The notes: a model not told the origin generated them from the sequence alone. 64,000 nucleotides of DNA from Pictodentalium vernedei (GCA_031216915.1 CM062297.1:539856971-539920970), one strand, 5' to 3'. Shown: positions 33,001 to 44,825, counted from the stretch's first letter. Numbers and translations are program-made.

Positions 33001-34190
33001 AATTTGTTGAGAAGTCATATCTTGAATTTTGCAAACATTCATAATTTTGAATACACGAGGAAAACATGCTGCTGCCTTGTAATATGTCTTAAAGTATTTT
33101 AAACTGAGGAGGGGGGGGGGGGGGCATATTTCCTTACGAGATCACTTGTGCCATAGCGTTGTCATATCAATACCTTAATACGAGAAAGTAATGAGATTTC
33201 ATACCCAGATCAGTTAATTGTCTGAATTTGTCTCATATAAACCAACATGCCAAGCACGGTCAAAGGTCTTCACAGCATCCACATCACTACTGTATACTGT
33301 TCACGCTGTTTTTTTTTTCTTAATTTTAATTCCATCAATACACACGATGCGCACAATAAATGCACACTATTTGTTAATCCTCTCTAAAGATCGCCTTGGT
33401 TTTCAGAAAATATGTGTCCGATTTTATGTACAGCGATTATCTCAATATATATGTTTCGTTTCACAAAAGACATGTAATTGTCATACCCCAGTCCTTTGCT
33501 GGCATGTTCTGTGGACGTCAGTCATGCTCTCTTTAATCTTGGGTAGAAAGACTAATTCCTTGTTTGAAGGCTGGAGATATGATGGTTCAACATTGCTGCG
33601 AACAAATTTTAAAGAATATAAAGGGACAGTGTTTCTGCCATAGATCAAATGTTCGCCGTGATTCGATCCATTCTTACCCTGTACTTTCTTATGGTTTAGC
33701 TTTTTTCAGAGCCGCTTCTTCATCATTTACCAAAACCTGTAGGGGTCGTGGAGCCGAGGCGGGTTGGGTTTCGGCACCCTCACGTTTCTTTGGTATCAGA
33801 TGGTTACGGCCCATTGCAAGTTCTGCCCAGAGAGTTTGGCCCTCTTAATCAGTTCGGACAGAGTGAGTTCGGCTCAGTCATAAGTGAGTTCGACCCAGCC
33901 ATAAGTGAGTTAGACCACTACTGTGGTAGGTTCGCACAATAGTAAAACAGTCAGATCATTGTTTGAAAGGCATATCATAGTTTTAAGTATGTTCGGCCCA
34001 CTCATTACATCAACAGTAACTTTTAAAAGAAGACAAAGTTGGTATTTTATTGTTTTTATTATTTTACTACATGTATTACAACTCTTATTATCTTGTGTTG
34101 TTTCAGTATGGGCAAGACTGTCCTTTATGTTAATTCGAACGTCTTTGAGTGAGTCTCATTAAAAGCTAACAGTTGGCTTGTGTGTGTTTT
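33001..34190. other. No gene recognised; short triplicated phrase
   Basis: A G-run lies at 33,109-33,124. A ~22-bp phrase (gagttcg(g/a)c(t/c)cag(t/c)cataagt) repeats two to three times at 33,861-33,915. The open frame at 33,218-33,643 has no motif that I recognise. Confidence 0.45.
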
Positions 34191-34191
34191 T

Positions 34192-34767
34192 CAGCTCATG
34201 AAGCAAAGCAATGGACTCGGGCTCTGTGGAGAAAAGTCCAGGAGATAGGGTTGAGCAAAGATTACACGGAGAATAGGGGTGTACATAAATTTATTAGACA
34301 ACTTATGGCTTTGTGTTTTATTCCTCATGAACTGATTCCAGTCGTGAGTGTTTGAGAAGCTATCCACGGAAGTAAATAGTGAGAAGTTTGTAAAGTTTAC
34401 GGACTATATAAAAAAACACATGGATAGGAGGACGTGTTGAGAATGCTAAAGACTGGTCAGTGTTTTTTTTTTTCAAACAGTGCGTACAAACATTGAAATG
34501 GAAAGGTGGCATAACTGTCTTAATCAACAGAAAACGGACTTTCACTTTATAGGCTCATTGCTAAACTTTTTGGATGAAAGTAAATTTACTGCTGTAGAAG
34601 TTGGACTTGTTTCCGAAAATAATCTGAAGCGATATCCGACAAAAGAGTATAGAAAAGTTCAGCGTGTGATGTTTGGGAAGCATTTTCCCAAGGGGGGAGT
34701 GGGGGGGGGGGGGGGGGGGGATTTCAACAAAGAAACTTTTGAAAAAGTGTTCAAAACGCCATCTTAA
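34192..34767 (+). pseudogene. MULE-type transposase remnant
   Basis: The readable segments are ALWRKVQEIGLSKDY and FIRQLMALCFIPHEL (34,210-34,340), FVKFTDYIKKHMDRR (about 34,385-34,435) and VRTNIEMERWHNCLNQ (34,478-34,525). They are in the order expected of MULE transposases: the helix after the third catalytic block, then the TN-x2-E-x-WH-x2-LN motif. The segments lie in different frames, with shifts near 34,343 and in the T-run at 34,464-34,474, so this is decayed. An AG preceded by a T-rich tract at 34,185-34,192 could be an old splice acceptor. A G-run at 34,698-34,720 expands the C-terminus. Confidence 0.7.
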
Positions 34768-34845
34768 CTATTACTGTTCAATGCTGTACCACTGAAAAAG
34801 TTTTTATTCTTCATTGCCAATATCGATGTAACGGGGGTAATACTT

Positions 34846-35130
34846 TTTGCCGGTAAAAAGGACGGTATCCGGTAAAAAGGATGGTAAGTGTATAAAAACT
34901 ACGTTTTAAAGTACTAATTGTACCTCTGAATGTGTGAAAAGTGATTTTTAAGGAAGCTTACGCTATAATAAGTATATAGAAGGAAGATTAATTATTGTTT
35001 GTTTTATTGTAGACTATTTTCAAGACAAAGTAGATCATTTTTCCATCGACACTGATCGACACGCCATTTTGTGCAAGGAAAACCACGATTTCGCTGAGGT
35101 GCACGACGGGGTGAATATTATCATACTTAG
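34846..35130 (+). repeat. Dispersed repeat GCCGGTAAAAAGGACGG, one arm
   Basis: Inverse of about 56,380-56,655, and related to 54,313-54,490 and 56,138-56,280. It begins ttgccggtaaaaaggacgg and runs through ttttattgtagactattttc and cacgacggggtgaatattat. The gypsy element inserted just downstream of it. Confidence 0.8.
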
Positions 35131-35198
35131 TTTAAACAATATTTATTTGAATTTGTTATCTGTATACATTACACAGTGGATGGTAAAAAAAGAATACT

Positions 35199-35711
35199 AT
35201 TGTAGGGTTGACTTTTTGCCTTGACTTGGGTAACTGGGGAATTGTTACACAATTTTCCGAGACACGAACCATGGACTTACAGGACGCTGAAGAAAGGAAT
35301 AAAACACGAATAAGTATTTAATTCACATACTGACTGAAGTGCTTTTCCTTCAGTCAGGTGAAAGTATATATACCTTTCTCCAGTAACTAAGTGACTGCTG
35401 TCAACAAACATTAAACATTCAATTATTACCTATTCACCTGCAGCCAGCAGTTTGTTGTTAACACCTATTATTGTTTGCCATTAAATAACCAATATTGTCA
35501 CTAATCACTTTTATGAAACAAGCTACATGCTTTAATCTCTCCAACAATATATCCAATAATGTTCCCTAAAACAAACTACAATGCGTTAATCCCTTCAACA
35601 GTAAATCTACCTAGCTTAGATATTATTCAATATAAAAAATAAATACTTTTAATAGGAAATTTACCCATACATATTATAAACAAGAAAGTCCACATTTTCT
35701 ACCCTATAACA
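35199..35711 (-). repeat. 3' LTR of the gypsy element
   Basis: On the plus strand it runs from attgtagggttgactttttg to ttctaccctataaca. It contains a hairpin, CTGACTGAAG ... CTTCAGTCAG, at about 35,327-35,356. Confidence 0.95.
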
Positions 35712-36067
35712 ATACCCTTCGGCTAGAAAAACTTTGGTCCCCCAAAGTTAAATATAAGATACTTTGTACCTTATTAGCTTTACCTGATGAAGTTTCAGGC
35801 CAACACAAACTTTTTATCACCTTAAATGATTACACATTTGTTCTCACATTCGTACTTACATACTTGTTTCTATACAAATTAGTTTTTATATAGTACACAT
35901 GGATCATCTGATTGCCCTGAGGATATAAGTCACTAAGAAACAAACATTTAATAACAAAAATTAAATTTATTGAACGAACTTAATCTAATAAAATGTTTTA
36001 TTATTCAATGATAACATATTCTGCTGAGTATACAAAAGAGCAAATGCAAGTATATGAACATAGCACA

Positions 36068-39000
36068 TTACTTTAACAATTTCAGTGGTCGTCGACGTCG
36101 TTTACCTTTTTGTGTTCTGTGAATCAAAAACTCCCGAATTGACTGCTGTGAAATATTATCTTCAGGTTCCCATGTTTTCTGTTTATAACCTGCCCATTTT
36201 ACTAGATAATGCTTTTTCCCATTAATAAATTTTGCTTTCATCAATTTTTCCACTGGGAACCATACATCATCTTGTTGTTGTGACACTTTTGCACTTTTGT
36301 CCTTAGATTTTGGCGTCTGGCTAGTTTGCTGGGTATTGTCCTGGGTTTGGTTTCTGTCAGGAAAATCTTCTGTCACTCTATCAACAGGATCATTGTATGG
36401 CTTGATTCTGTTAGCATGGCATTTCCCTTTGACAATCTTATTCGTTTTGCTGTCCCTTAGAGAAAAAGTGTTATTTGGTCCCTTATCTGTGATGTAAAAT
36501 GGTCCCTGCCATTTACAATGAAGCTTATTGGATAGTCCCTTGGGTGTAAATGGTGTATATTTTAATACTTGGTCTCCTATTTGAAATGTTGGTTCTTTTG
36601 TATTTTTGTCATAGTAGTCCTTACTTTTAGTTTGAGCATCTCTTGTATTTTCTTGTGCAATTGCTCTGACGATTTTTAATTTTTCTGTTACTTCTTCTAT
36701 ATACTGATGTATGTCTTTTGGTAGCTTCTCTTTTGGTAGTACAGCAGTATCAAATGGTAAACTCATTTCTTTTCCAAACAAAATCTTGAAGGGTGAAAAA
36801 CCAGAAGTTTGAGTGGAAGGACTCATTCTGAATGCCATCATAATACTTGGAAGAATCAAATGCCAATTGTTTTGTTCCTTGTTAATGTAAGTCCTCAATG
36901 ACTGTGCAATTGTGCTGTTCCATCGTTCACAGGCTGAGTTCGATTGTGGGTGATAAGCACTCGTAAAATGACGTGTGACTTGGAATATTTGGCAGAGAGC
37001 GTGGACCAGTTTACTCATGAAGTTTGCTCCTCGGTCTGAAACTAAGGTATGAGGAGCTCCATACCTGCAAAATATTTCCCTGTAAAGCACTTTTGCAACT
37101 TCTGAAGCTTCCTGAGATTTTAAAGGCAGAGCTTCACACCATTTAGACAGACTTTCCACTATTAAAAGTATATACTTGTGCCCTTCTGTTGTTGTTGTAA
37201 TTGGTCCCAAAATGTCGATATGCCATCTGTCGAATACATTTTCAACTGGAAGGGGTGTGAGTGGTGCATTCTTTCCATGAGTGTGTCGTTTGCTGCGTTG
37301 ACATGCATCACATGAACGAATGTAGTTGGCAATATCTTGATACATCCCTGGCCAGTAGTATTTCATTCGCAATGCATGATGGGTCCTTTCAATGCCAAGG
37401 TGACATCCGCCTGCTTTACTATCGTGGAAGGACACAATGGCATCTCTCTTTAGAACATGTGGAAGGGCAAGTTGCTTAATGAAACTCATCTCCTTTGGCA
37501 ATCGTTTTGTTCTTGATTGGTACATATGAAATAAAGCACCATCCAACAGTACAAACTGATCTGCTTCCAAAACTACATGTTTTGCAAGTTTTTCATCTTC
37601 TGGCAATTCTTTGTTTTCCAAGTAACGAATGAGGGGGGCATAATCTGGATCTTCATTTTGTAATCGAACAATTTCAGAATCATTTGGCAATGGATTGACT
37701 GGTGTTTCATTTGTTTCAGTGGCACAAATTTCTGGGACTGTCTGTGAGTTTCCATAGAAAAATGTAACCTCTTGCCATTTCCCAATGATGTCATCCTCTG
37801 ATGGCTCTTTTTTGTCTGCTACCTGTACTAAGGGACTTGGTATATCTTCTATTTCATCAGATTCTGCATTTTCCTCTCTTGTTTTGTATTGTCTACGTGA
37901 TAGGGCATCGGCATTAGCATTATTTTTGCCAGGTCTGTGTTTAATTTCATAAGAATATCCTTGAAGCAAAACCGACCAACGGGATAATCTACCTGTTGAA
38001 TGTTTAATTTTCTTCAAAGATGACAATGCCTGATGATCTGTATATATAGTAAATTTGTTATTCGCCAAATAAACATGATATGCCTTTATACCCTCTAAAA
38101 CAGCTAAACATTCCAACTCTGACACACACCACTGCCTTTCGCCAGGTTTAAGAGAACGTCCGCCATATGCAATAACTCTTTCCCTACCTTTGTCATCTAG
38201 TTGTCCAAGAATATAACTTATTGCTGAACCTGATGCATCTGTAGTCAAAATGAACGATTTTGACATATCTGGAAAAACTAAAATGGGTGCCGAAACCAAA
38301 CAACTTTTCAGTTTTTCGAATGAATTCTGACATTTTTCCGTCCACTTGAATGCTACGTCCTTTTTTAGAAGCTCTGACAAAGGATGTGCGTTCTGAGAGA
38401 ACCCTTTCACGAAGCGACGATAATAATTACATAATCCAAGAAAACTTCTTACATCATGCTGTGATTTCGGAACCGGAAATGTTCTAACAACTTCCGTTTT
38501 TGCCGAATCCACTTTCACGCCTTCCTTACTCAGAACATGACCAAGATAAACTACTTCTTTAGCTGCAAATTTACACTTACTTGGTTTCAATGTCAAGTTA
38601 GCCTTCCTAAGTTGTGTAAATATGGCATCCAGGTGGCGCATGTGTTCTGACAGGTCCCTACTAAAGCACAAAATATCATCCACGTAGACTAACGCGTATT
38701 TATAATTCATTTTCCTCAACACTTGTGACATTAACCTTTGAAACGAAGATGGACCATTCATTAATCCGAAACTCATCCTTTTCCACTGGTACACACCATT
38801 ATGTGTCACAAAAGCGGATTTATGGGCAGTTTCACTGTCCATAGGAATTTGCCAAAAGCCACTAGCGAGATCCAGCACTGAGAAAAAATTTGCTCGACCC
38901 TCCCCAAGAGCATCAAAAACACAATCTAGTCTGGGGAGAGGGAAAGAGACTGGCTTTGTAACTTGATTCAACTTCCTGTAATCTACTGCAAAACGATATT

Positions 39001-41056
39001 CACCACTTTTCTTTCGCACCATTACAACAGGAGACTGCCAAAGCGAATCACTTGGTTCAATTATATCTGCTTTCAGCATCTCATCAATTTGCCTTTCCAT
39101 TTCGCTCTTAACCTCAGGGGATTGCCTATAGAATCTTTGGCAAACTGGTAGAGCGTCACCAGTTTCAATACGATGTGAAACAACATCTGTAGCACCTAAC
39201 TCATTTAAATTTGCAGCAAAAATATCGCGATTTTTATTCAGAAAAACTGTAAACATGTCTTTTTCGTCACTTGAAAGATTTGAGTCTGTAAAGTCAAAGT
39301 GTATTGGGTCTAATTTTGTGTCACGTCTCTTTGTTATATTTTTGTTTGTCTTGTGAGTCATTGTCTTCTTGCTGTCAACTTGTCTGTCAATTTTATTGGT
39401 CGTGTCAAAAACATGTACATTGTTTACGTCAATGTCAGAAAATATGCCTATTACTTTACCTTTTGGGATTTGTATAGGGACATTTGAAGGGTTAATAATT
39501 GGCATGTTAGCAAGTTTATTCTTTATATTTACCACGGACTTTCCACCCACTATCCCCAATCTTAGCACACTTTGAGTTGGCTCAACTAGGCCCATATCAC
39601 CATTTACCCTATCTGATACTTTTACACAAACATTCATTTCAGACTCAGGGGGAACAACCACTTTAGAATTTACACGAACTAATGATACATTTGCCTGTGT
39701 TAAACATACTTCTGCTTCACCATTATGCAGCTGAAAAGTTTGGGAGTCTAAATTTATTACAGCTTTGTGTTTTGTCATAAAATCCATGCCAATTATTAAG
39801 GGACGATGGAGACCTTGAAATACATAAAATAAGTGATCAACTTTCAACCCATTAAATGACATAGGAAGCCTGATTGTACCAAGAACAGCAAGTTTTTCAC
39901 CCCCAACACCTACAACCTCTTTTACAGAAGAATTGCCAAGCTGTGACCGACTATAACCTGCTTTATTTAGAAACCGTTGGGCTATACAACTTATGGTAGC
40001 ACCTGTGTCGATTAATGCACTAGTCCGAGCACCATTAATGTGCACCAAAACAGAATTAGTGTGCATTGGTGAAGAAAATGTCATAACCTGGTTTTTGGTA
40101 TTTACAGAGTTATTTCCCTTTCTCTCATCTTTCATACTGACTCTGGGATTTTTCATACAGACTCTGGGATTGTTCATACAGACTCTGGGATTTTTGTATA
40201 GTTTGTGTTTGCCATGAAAACTTCGAGCAGATAGTTGCGAATTTCTATATTTGCAATTTGTTTGAAAGTGGCCAGTTTTCAAACAAATTTTGCATCTAGA
40301 ATCGCGTGCCGGGCAAATTTTCTTTGTTGGACATTTGCCCCCACAACCAAAACAAATATAATCTGAATACCTAATTTTAGGCTTCTGGACAAAATGACTT
40401 GCATCATTCTGACCAGAAGTCTGAATGGCAGGGTCACCGATGGCAACATTAACAATTTGTCGCTGAAAATTTTGAGCATTATGTACATTGCGCACACTTT
40501 CACTTTGGTTTTTCAATACAGTTAGTTCTCTGTGTACATTACCCAAGAGTTCTTCTTCATCGTTTTGAGAGTCTTTACAACTGTTAACACTAAATTCTGC
40601 TAAGAGAGCTGCAATGCGCAAACTCTTCACATCTTTTGGCTGTTTAAGTAGCACAATTGACTTGAGTTCTGGCTTCATTCCATAAAGAAGACAAGTCACT
40701 ATAAAATCCTCCTTTAGGTTCAAATGCAAAAAGTTAGTAAGGCTTCTCTCTAGATAGGTATTTACGGTTTCATCTTTTTGCTGCTGTACTGGTAAAGCCA
40801 TATATTTTCGAACATCATTTCCAAATGTTGATTGAAACTCCTCCAATAAATTAGAGACATTATTTCGTACTTCACAAGCTAGTGTTTGGTACCAAACTGC
40901 CGCGTAACCTCCAAGAAAGAATGGAAAAGCTGCTGCTGTCTGAACATCGTTCAGCTGGTTGAATTTCACCCATTCTTTAAACAAAATTAGCCACGAAGTT
41001 GGATTTTGGCCACTACAATCATAAAATTTCTTCATCACTATCTGTTCACTTGCCAT
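36068..41056 (-). CDS. Gag-Pol polyprotein with C-terminal chromodomain
   Basis: One open frame of ~1,660 codons from an ATG at 41,056; the frame is open back to the LTR, but earlier starts would be TTG. Domains in order are: a retrotransposon Gag region (WLILFKEWVKFNQL near 41,000), a CCHC zinc knuckle (CKICLKTGHFQTNC at about 40,260-40,300), an aspartic protease (LIDTGATISC at about 39,990-40,010), a reverse transcriptase with YVDD at about 38,677-38,690, and RNase H (TTDASGSAISYIL at about 38,220-38,250). Integrase follows, with an HHCC finger (about 37,300-37,430) and D, D and E at DILGP, VSDRG and SACERW (about 37,220, 37,040 and 36,930). Last is a chromodomain (HYLVKWAGYKQKTWEPED at about 36,150-36,210), which marks the chromovirus branch and may direct integration to chromatin. 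No break is seen. Gag and Pol share one frame without a stop, so protease processing would separate them. Confidence 0.95.
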   Translation of the reverse strand: MASEQIVMKKFYDCSGQNPTSWLILFKEWVKFNQLNDVQTAAAFPFFLGGYAAVWYQTLACEVRNNVSNLLEEFQSTFGNDVRKYMALPVQQQKDETVNTYLERSLTNFLHLNLKEDFIVTCLLYGMKPELKSIVLLKQPKDVKSLRIAALLAEFSVNSCKDSQNDEEELLGNVHRELTVLKNQSESVRNVHNAQNFQRQIVNVAIGDPAIQTSGQNDASHFVQKPKIRYSDYICFGCGGKCPTKKICPARDSRCKICLKTGHFQTNCKYRNSQLSARSFHGKHKLYKNPRVCMNNPRVCMKNPRVSMKDERKGNNSVNTKNQVMTFSSPMHTNSVLVHINGARTSALIDTGATISCIAQRFLNKAGYSRSQLGNSSVKEVVGVGGEKLAVLGTIRLPMSFNGLKVDHLFYVFQGLHRPLIIGMDFMTKHKAVINLDSQTFQLHNGEAEVCLTQANVSLVRVNSKVVVPPESEMNVCVKVSDRVNGDMGLVEPTQSVLRLGIVGGKSVVNIKNKLANMPIINPSNVPIQIPKGKVIGIFSDIDVNNVHVFDTTNKIDRQVDSKKTMTHKTNKNITKRRDTKLDPIHFDFTDSNLSSDEKDMFTVFLNKNRDIFAANLNELGATDVVSHRIETGDALPVCQRFYRQSPEVKSEMERQIDEMLKADIIEPSDSLWQSPVVMVRKKSGEYRFAVDYRKLNQVTKPVSFPLPRLDCVFDALGEGRANFFSVLDLASGFWQIPMDSETAHKSAFVTHNGVYQWKRMSFGLMNGPSSFQRLMSQVLRKMNYKYALVYVDDILCFSRDLSEHMRHLDAIFTQLRKANLTLKPSKCKFAAKEVVYLGHVLSKEGVKVDSAKTEVVRTFPVPKSQHDVRSFLGLCNYYRRFVKGFSQNAHPLSELLKKDVAFKWTEKCQNSFEKLKSCLVSAPILVFPDMSKSFILTTDASGSAISYILGQLDDKGRERVIAYGGRSLKPGERQWCVSELECLAVLEGIKAYHVYLANNKFTIYTDHQALSSLKKIKHSTGRLSRWSVLLQGYSYEIKHRPGKNNANADALSRRQYKTREENAESDEIEDIPSPLVQVADKKEPSEDDIIGKWQEVTFFYGNSQTVPEICATETNETPVNPLPNDSEIVRLQNEDPDYAPLIRYLENKELPEDEKLAKHVVLEADQFVLLDGALFHMYQSRTKRLPKEMSFIKQLALPHVLKRDAIVSFHDSKAGGCHLGIERTHHALRMKYYWPGMYQDIANYIRSCDACQRSKRHTHGKNAPLTPLPVENVFDRWHIDILGPITTTTEGHKYILLIVESLSKWCEALPLKSQEASEVAKVLYREIFCRYGAPHTLVSDRGANFMSKLVHALCQIFQVTRHFTSAYHPQSNSACERWNSTIAQSLRTYINKEQNNWHLILPSIMMAFRMSPSTQTSGFSPFKILFGKEMSLPFDTAVLPKEKLPKDIHQYIEEVTEKLKIVRAIAQENTRDAQTKSKDYYDKNTKEPTFQIGDQVLKYTPFTPKGLSNKLHCKWQGPFYITDKGPNNTFSLRDSKTNKIVKGKCHANRIKPYNDPVDRVTEDFPDRNQTQDNTQQTSQTPKSKDKSAKVSQQQDDVWFPVEKLMKAKFINGKKHYLVKWAGYKQKTWEPEDNISQQSIREFLIHRTQKGKRRRRPLKLLK

Positions 41057-41111
41057 GTTGGGTAATACCGAGTTGTGTCTAGTTCTTCCAAGAGGCACCG
41101 ATTGGATCACT

Positions 41112-41124
41112 CCGTTCTCCACCA
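41112..41124 (-). other. Primer-binding site candidate
   Basis: TGGTGGAGAACGG lies three bases inside the 5' LTR on the element strand. TGG pairs with the CCA end of a tRNA. The matching tRNA was not determined. Confidence 0.5.
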
Positions 41125-41127
41125 ATT

Positions 41128-41640
41128 ATTGTAGGGTTGACTTTTTGCCTTGACTTGGGTAACTGGGGAATTGTTACACAATTTTCCGAGACACGAACCA
41201 TGGACTTACAGGACGCTGAAGAAAGGAATAAAACACGAATAAGTATTTAATTCACATACTGACTGAAGTGCTTTTCCTTCAGTCAGGTGAAAGTATATAT
41301 ACCTTTCTCCAGTAACTAAGTGACTGCTGTCAACAAACATTAAACATTCAATTATTACCTATTCACCTGCAGCCAGCAGTTTGTTGTTAACACCTATTAT
41401 TGTTTGCCGTTAAATAACCAATATTGTCACTAATCACTTTTATGAAACAAGCTACATGCTTTAATCTCTCCAACAATATATCCAATAATGTTCCCTAAAA
41501 CAAACTACAATGCGTTAATCCCTTCAACAGTAAATCTACCTAGCTTAGATATTATTCAATATAAAAAATAAATACTTTTAATAGGAAATTTACCCATACA
41601 TATTATAAACAAGAAAGTCCACATTTTCTACCCTATAACA
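41128..41640 (-). repeat. 5' LTR of the gypsy element
   Basis: Same length and sequence as the other LTR except for one visible substitution at about 41,409. The promoter and polyadenylation signals of the element should lie here; the AAAAAATAAATA-rich stretch near 41,560-41,575 is notable. Confidence 0.95.
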
Positions 41641-41851
41641 ATACTACGGAATACAATAGTTCACAAAATAACATAGATATACGAAGAATTAGATTGCTAT
41701 GTAAAGAAGGGATTCGACAGAAAGCGGAAAGCTTATGTGAGTCGTCTGCCTTGCTAGTTTATCAGTTACCCAAGCAGGTGGTATATATAAGTAAGTCAAT
41801 AGATCATTTCATATATCATAACCCGTGATCTCCCTACCTTCGTACATCGGA

Positions 41852-42005
41852 TTAACCCTTCATCCAACGCAAATAGAAGTCGACGGGTGTAGAGAAAGAA
41901 TTCGCATTAATCACCGGATTTTTCAGAAACAGCCCGCGACCTCATTCGGAACGAGCTCGACGACCTCGCTCCGAAGATGGTCACAAGGCTTAACTTCGGA
42001 AATGA
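41852..42005. mobile_element. Palindromic MITE, partial
   Basis: The left end TTAACCCTTCATCCAACGC is followed by an inner palindrome ggaacgagctcgacgacctcg-like at about 41,950-41,975. The right TTAA end is not visible. Same family as 13,987-14,234. Confidence 0.6.
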
Positions 42006-42255
42006 ACTTAATAGCATAATAAAATTTAAAAGACATGCTATTTGGAGCAGTGACCGATATTGATCATCACGAGAGGTGAAGGGGGAGGGGGTGTAGAACA
42101 CCGGGAAACGATATGTGAGAATGTTCAAACTACAACATGAGCTGGAAAGGAAGGATATTAGGAGAATTAGGTGCAGCAAATTTCAGCCAGTTTGGATAAT
42201 TAATGCATTAAGTACACTCTAGAAAGACGTAAGTGGTTAGTTTGTTTCCTTTAGT

Positions 42256-44825
42256 TCATTTAGTGGGAACGTATGAGTACAGAAGTACTAGTACAGGGCG
42301 CAGTCGTGGCGGCGTTGGGCTGCAAGGGAAGTTGGCAGGTGTGAAGGGGCATATTCGTTGGGTAATAATGTTGCCTGATAATATGGTGATATTAAGTGCT
42401 AAAATCATAGACAGTAATTGGAATCGCTTGCTTGATAAAATGAAGTCATATACCACTTCAAAGAAAAGGCGGTTGTCTTCGTAATTTAAAAATTCTGAGC
42501 CAAAGAGAAGTGTGGATAGATCTACATCGAAGGGGAGCAGGTTAATTGAATGATTACGTGCATCTGAGAATATTGGGCAATGAAATAAAAAGTGATCAGG
42601 AGTCTCATGCTCGCCACACTCACATAACGGGCTTGGTGAAAAGTGATTACCATACAAGTGTAGATTAAGGTTACTACATTGCAGGCGTAACCTGCAGTGA
42701 AATATTTGAGCTGCGTGAGATTTCGCGTTGCTATAAAACCTTGGAGGCCGTTGGTTACCATCATTTAGGAAAGACTTGAAATTAATCAATGACGAGTTCT
42801 CGCGGACAGTCAGGATAAGATTATTCCATTGGTCAGTGACTTTGAGAATGAAGGAAGTCTTATACAGTTGAGTCCGACTTGATCAGGGGCTGTGTAATGG
42901 ATTAGTCGAAGAGGCAAGTGGGGGTACTTTGTTGGAGATGTATGGGGATACTTTGTTGGAGATGTATGGAGGTGACCTGCGATGATACATTTTGAAAAAC
43001 TGAATTAACTTATGTTTGCGACGCCTTTCTTGCAGGGGGTCCCATCGCGTTTCAGAATAGAGTAACGACTTACTAGCACTATGGTTGCCCCCGTAATGAC
43101 CCTTGCTGCCGCAATTTGTATTTTTTCCAGTTCCGCCGCTTTGGTTAAGGAACAGTTATCTCAAACAGTATCTGCGTATTCAACCAAGGGCCTAATAAAA
43201 GCAAAATATATTTTTTCTAAAACACCACGATCCAAGTTAAATTTGTGCCGCCTCAGCAAGTCCAAACGAGACCAGGCTTTAGAGCAAATATGGTCGATGT
43301 GGTCGTTCCAAGTACACGTGCTATTCAGAATCACTCCTAAGTGTTTGTGGTTGGAAACTTTGCATATCTGAGAACTGCCTAAGAATAAAGGTGGGTGTGA
43401 GATGGGGCTACTTTTACGCGATATTAGCATACTCTCTGTTTTGTTGGGATTGAACTCCACCAACCATGTTTTAGCCCAATGGTCAATTGTCGCCAGATCA
43501 TGGTTGATTAAGGTCGAGGCTTGTTCAGGGTTCTCTATAATTAAGTATAGGGGCCTATCATCTGCAAAGAGGCGTATACTGCTCAGTAAATCTTTGGTTA
43601 TGTTGTTAATGTATATAAGAAACAATAAGGGTCCGAGAATCGACCCTTGCGGAACACCGGCATTGATGGTCCTCCATGAAGATGTCTCCGACGATATCAC
43701 AACTCGTTGCTACCAATCGGTAAGATATGATTTTAAGAACAGCAGAAGATCACCCGAAACGCCAATACTCTCCAGCTTATAAATTAGACCAACATGCCAT
43801 ACTTTGTCAAAGGCCTTACTAACATCACAGAAGACAACCCTAACTTCTTTACCTTCATGAAGGGCCCAGCAAAATTCATCATATATGTCAGACAGTTGGA
43901 GAACAGTTGAGTCACCAGGTGTAAAAACTGACTGAAATTGACTAAGAACGTTGTTGTCAATTAAAAATGTCCACAAACGTTTGAATATACATTTTTCAAG
44001 AAGTTTACCAACACAGCTGATCAGTGATATTGGGTGATAGTTTATAACAGAATTTGGGGGTTGTTTCTTCAGAATTAGGGAGACGTTTGCTTTTTTCCAT
44101 AGTGACGGAAAGTACGAGTTGTTCATTAATATATTGAATAAGACCGTGAGTGGCTCGCATAGGGAGGATTTACATTCTTTGAGGAGAAGCGGACTTATTA
44201 GATCTGGGCCAGACGCCTTGGACACTTTTATCGACTTCATTGCAGTACATACTTCGCTACAGTGTAGGGTGATACTATCAATACTTTGTGGAGTATGGAC
44301 TGGCGGGTCTGGTAGAAAAGCATCCGAATCATCAACAGTTGAGATAGAACTGAAGTATTCATTAAAAACGTCAGCTTTCTCAACATTTGACGAGTATATT
44401 TTGTTTGAGTGGATGAAAGTAGGAATTCCTCCTGCGTTATTACTGCCGATGAATGTTTTCAGGGTCTTCCACCACCGTGATGGTGGGGTTTCATTGCTCC
44501 TTAGAGTGGACTGTACTTTTGACAAGTATAATGCTTTGGCCTTCCTGATAGCCGATACAACTTCGTTCCGTTTCACTTTGTATTTCGCCCAGGCATGTGG
44601 AAGATCGGTGCGTTTCGCAATACGATACAAGCGTTTTCTCTGTCTGATAAGTAATCTTATTTCGTTATGCATCCATTTCGGTTGGGCAATTCTCGTGGTA
44701 ATAAATTTGTTAGGTATATGGATGGATGCAGTATCGAGTATTTGGTCGGTAACATTAGAAACTATAGTATCTAGGCATGGATTATCAAAAAGAGAGTTCC
44801 AGTCGACGTTAGCGAAGGCTTCATT
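42256..44825 (-). pseudogene. LINE reverse transcriptase and C-terminal region
   Basis: The connector (MHNEIRLLIRQRKRLYRIAK) and RT motifs are readable: KASGPDLISPLLLKE, NVSLILKK, CDVSKAFDKVWH (motif A intact), a break at about 43,705, GVPQGSILGPLLFL, IRLFADDRPLYLI (FADD intact) and NHKHLGVILNSTCTW. Downstream come frames leading to CECGEHETPDHFLFHCPIF (Cys-x-Cys ... His ... His-x-Cys). A duplicated phrase, ggatactttgttggagatgt, appears at about 42,927 and 42,949. Catalytic residues are conserved, so decay is by indels and looks moderate in age. Confidence 0.85.

Larger units (their letters stand above)
35194..41645 (-). mobile_element. Ty3/gypsy chromovirus, complete, near-identical LTRs
   Basis: Two 513-bp LTRs (35,199-35,711 and 41,128-41,640) flank one open gag-pol frame on the minus strand. 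The 5-bp duplication ATACT is at 35,194-35,198 and 41,641-41,645. Reading both LTRs, I find a single difference (A in tgccattaaat at the left, G in tgccgttaaat at the right). With an intact reading frame this suggests very recent insertion and possibly an active element. A primer-binding site of the TGG type starts three bases inside the 5' LTR. Confidence 0.95.

Noticed and set aside
33218-33643. Open frame of 141 codons, plus strand
   Set aside because: It has no recognisable domain, its composition is typical of AT-rich non-coding DNA, and I found no link to the MULE remnant downstream.
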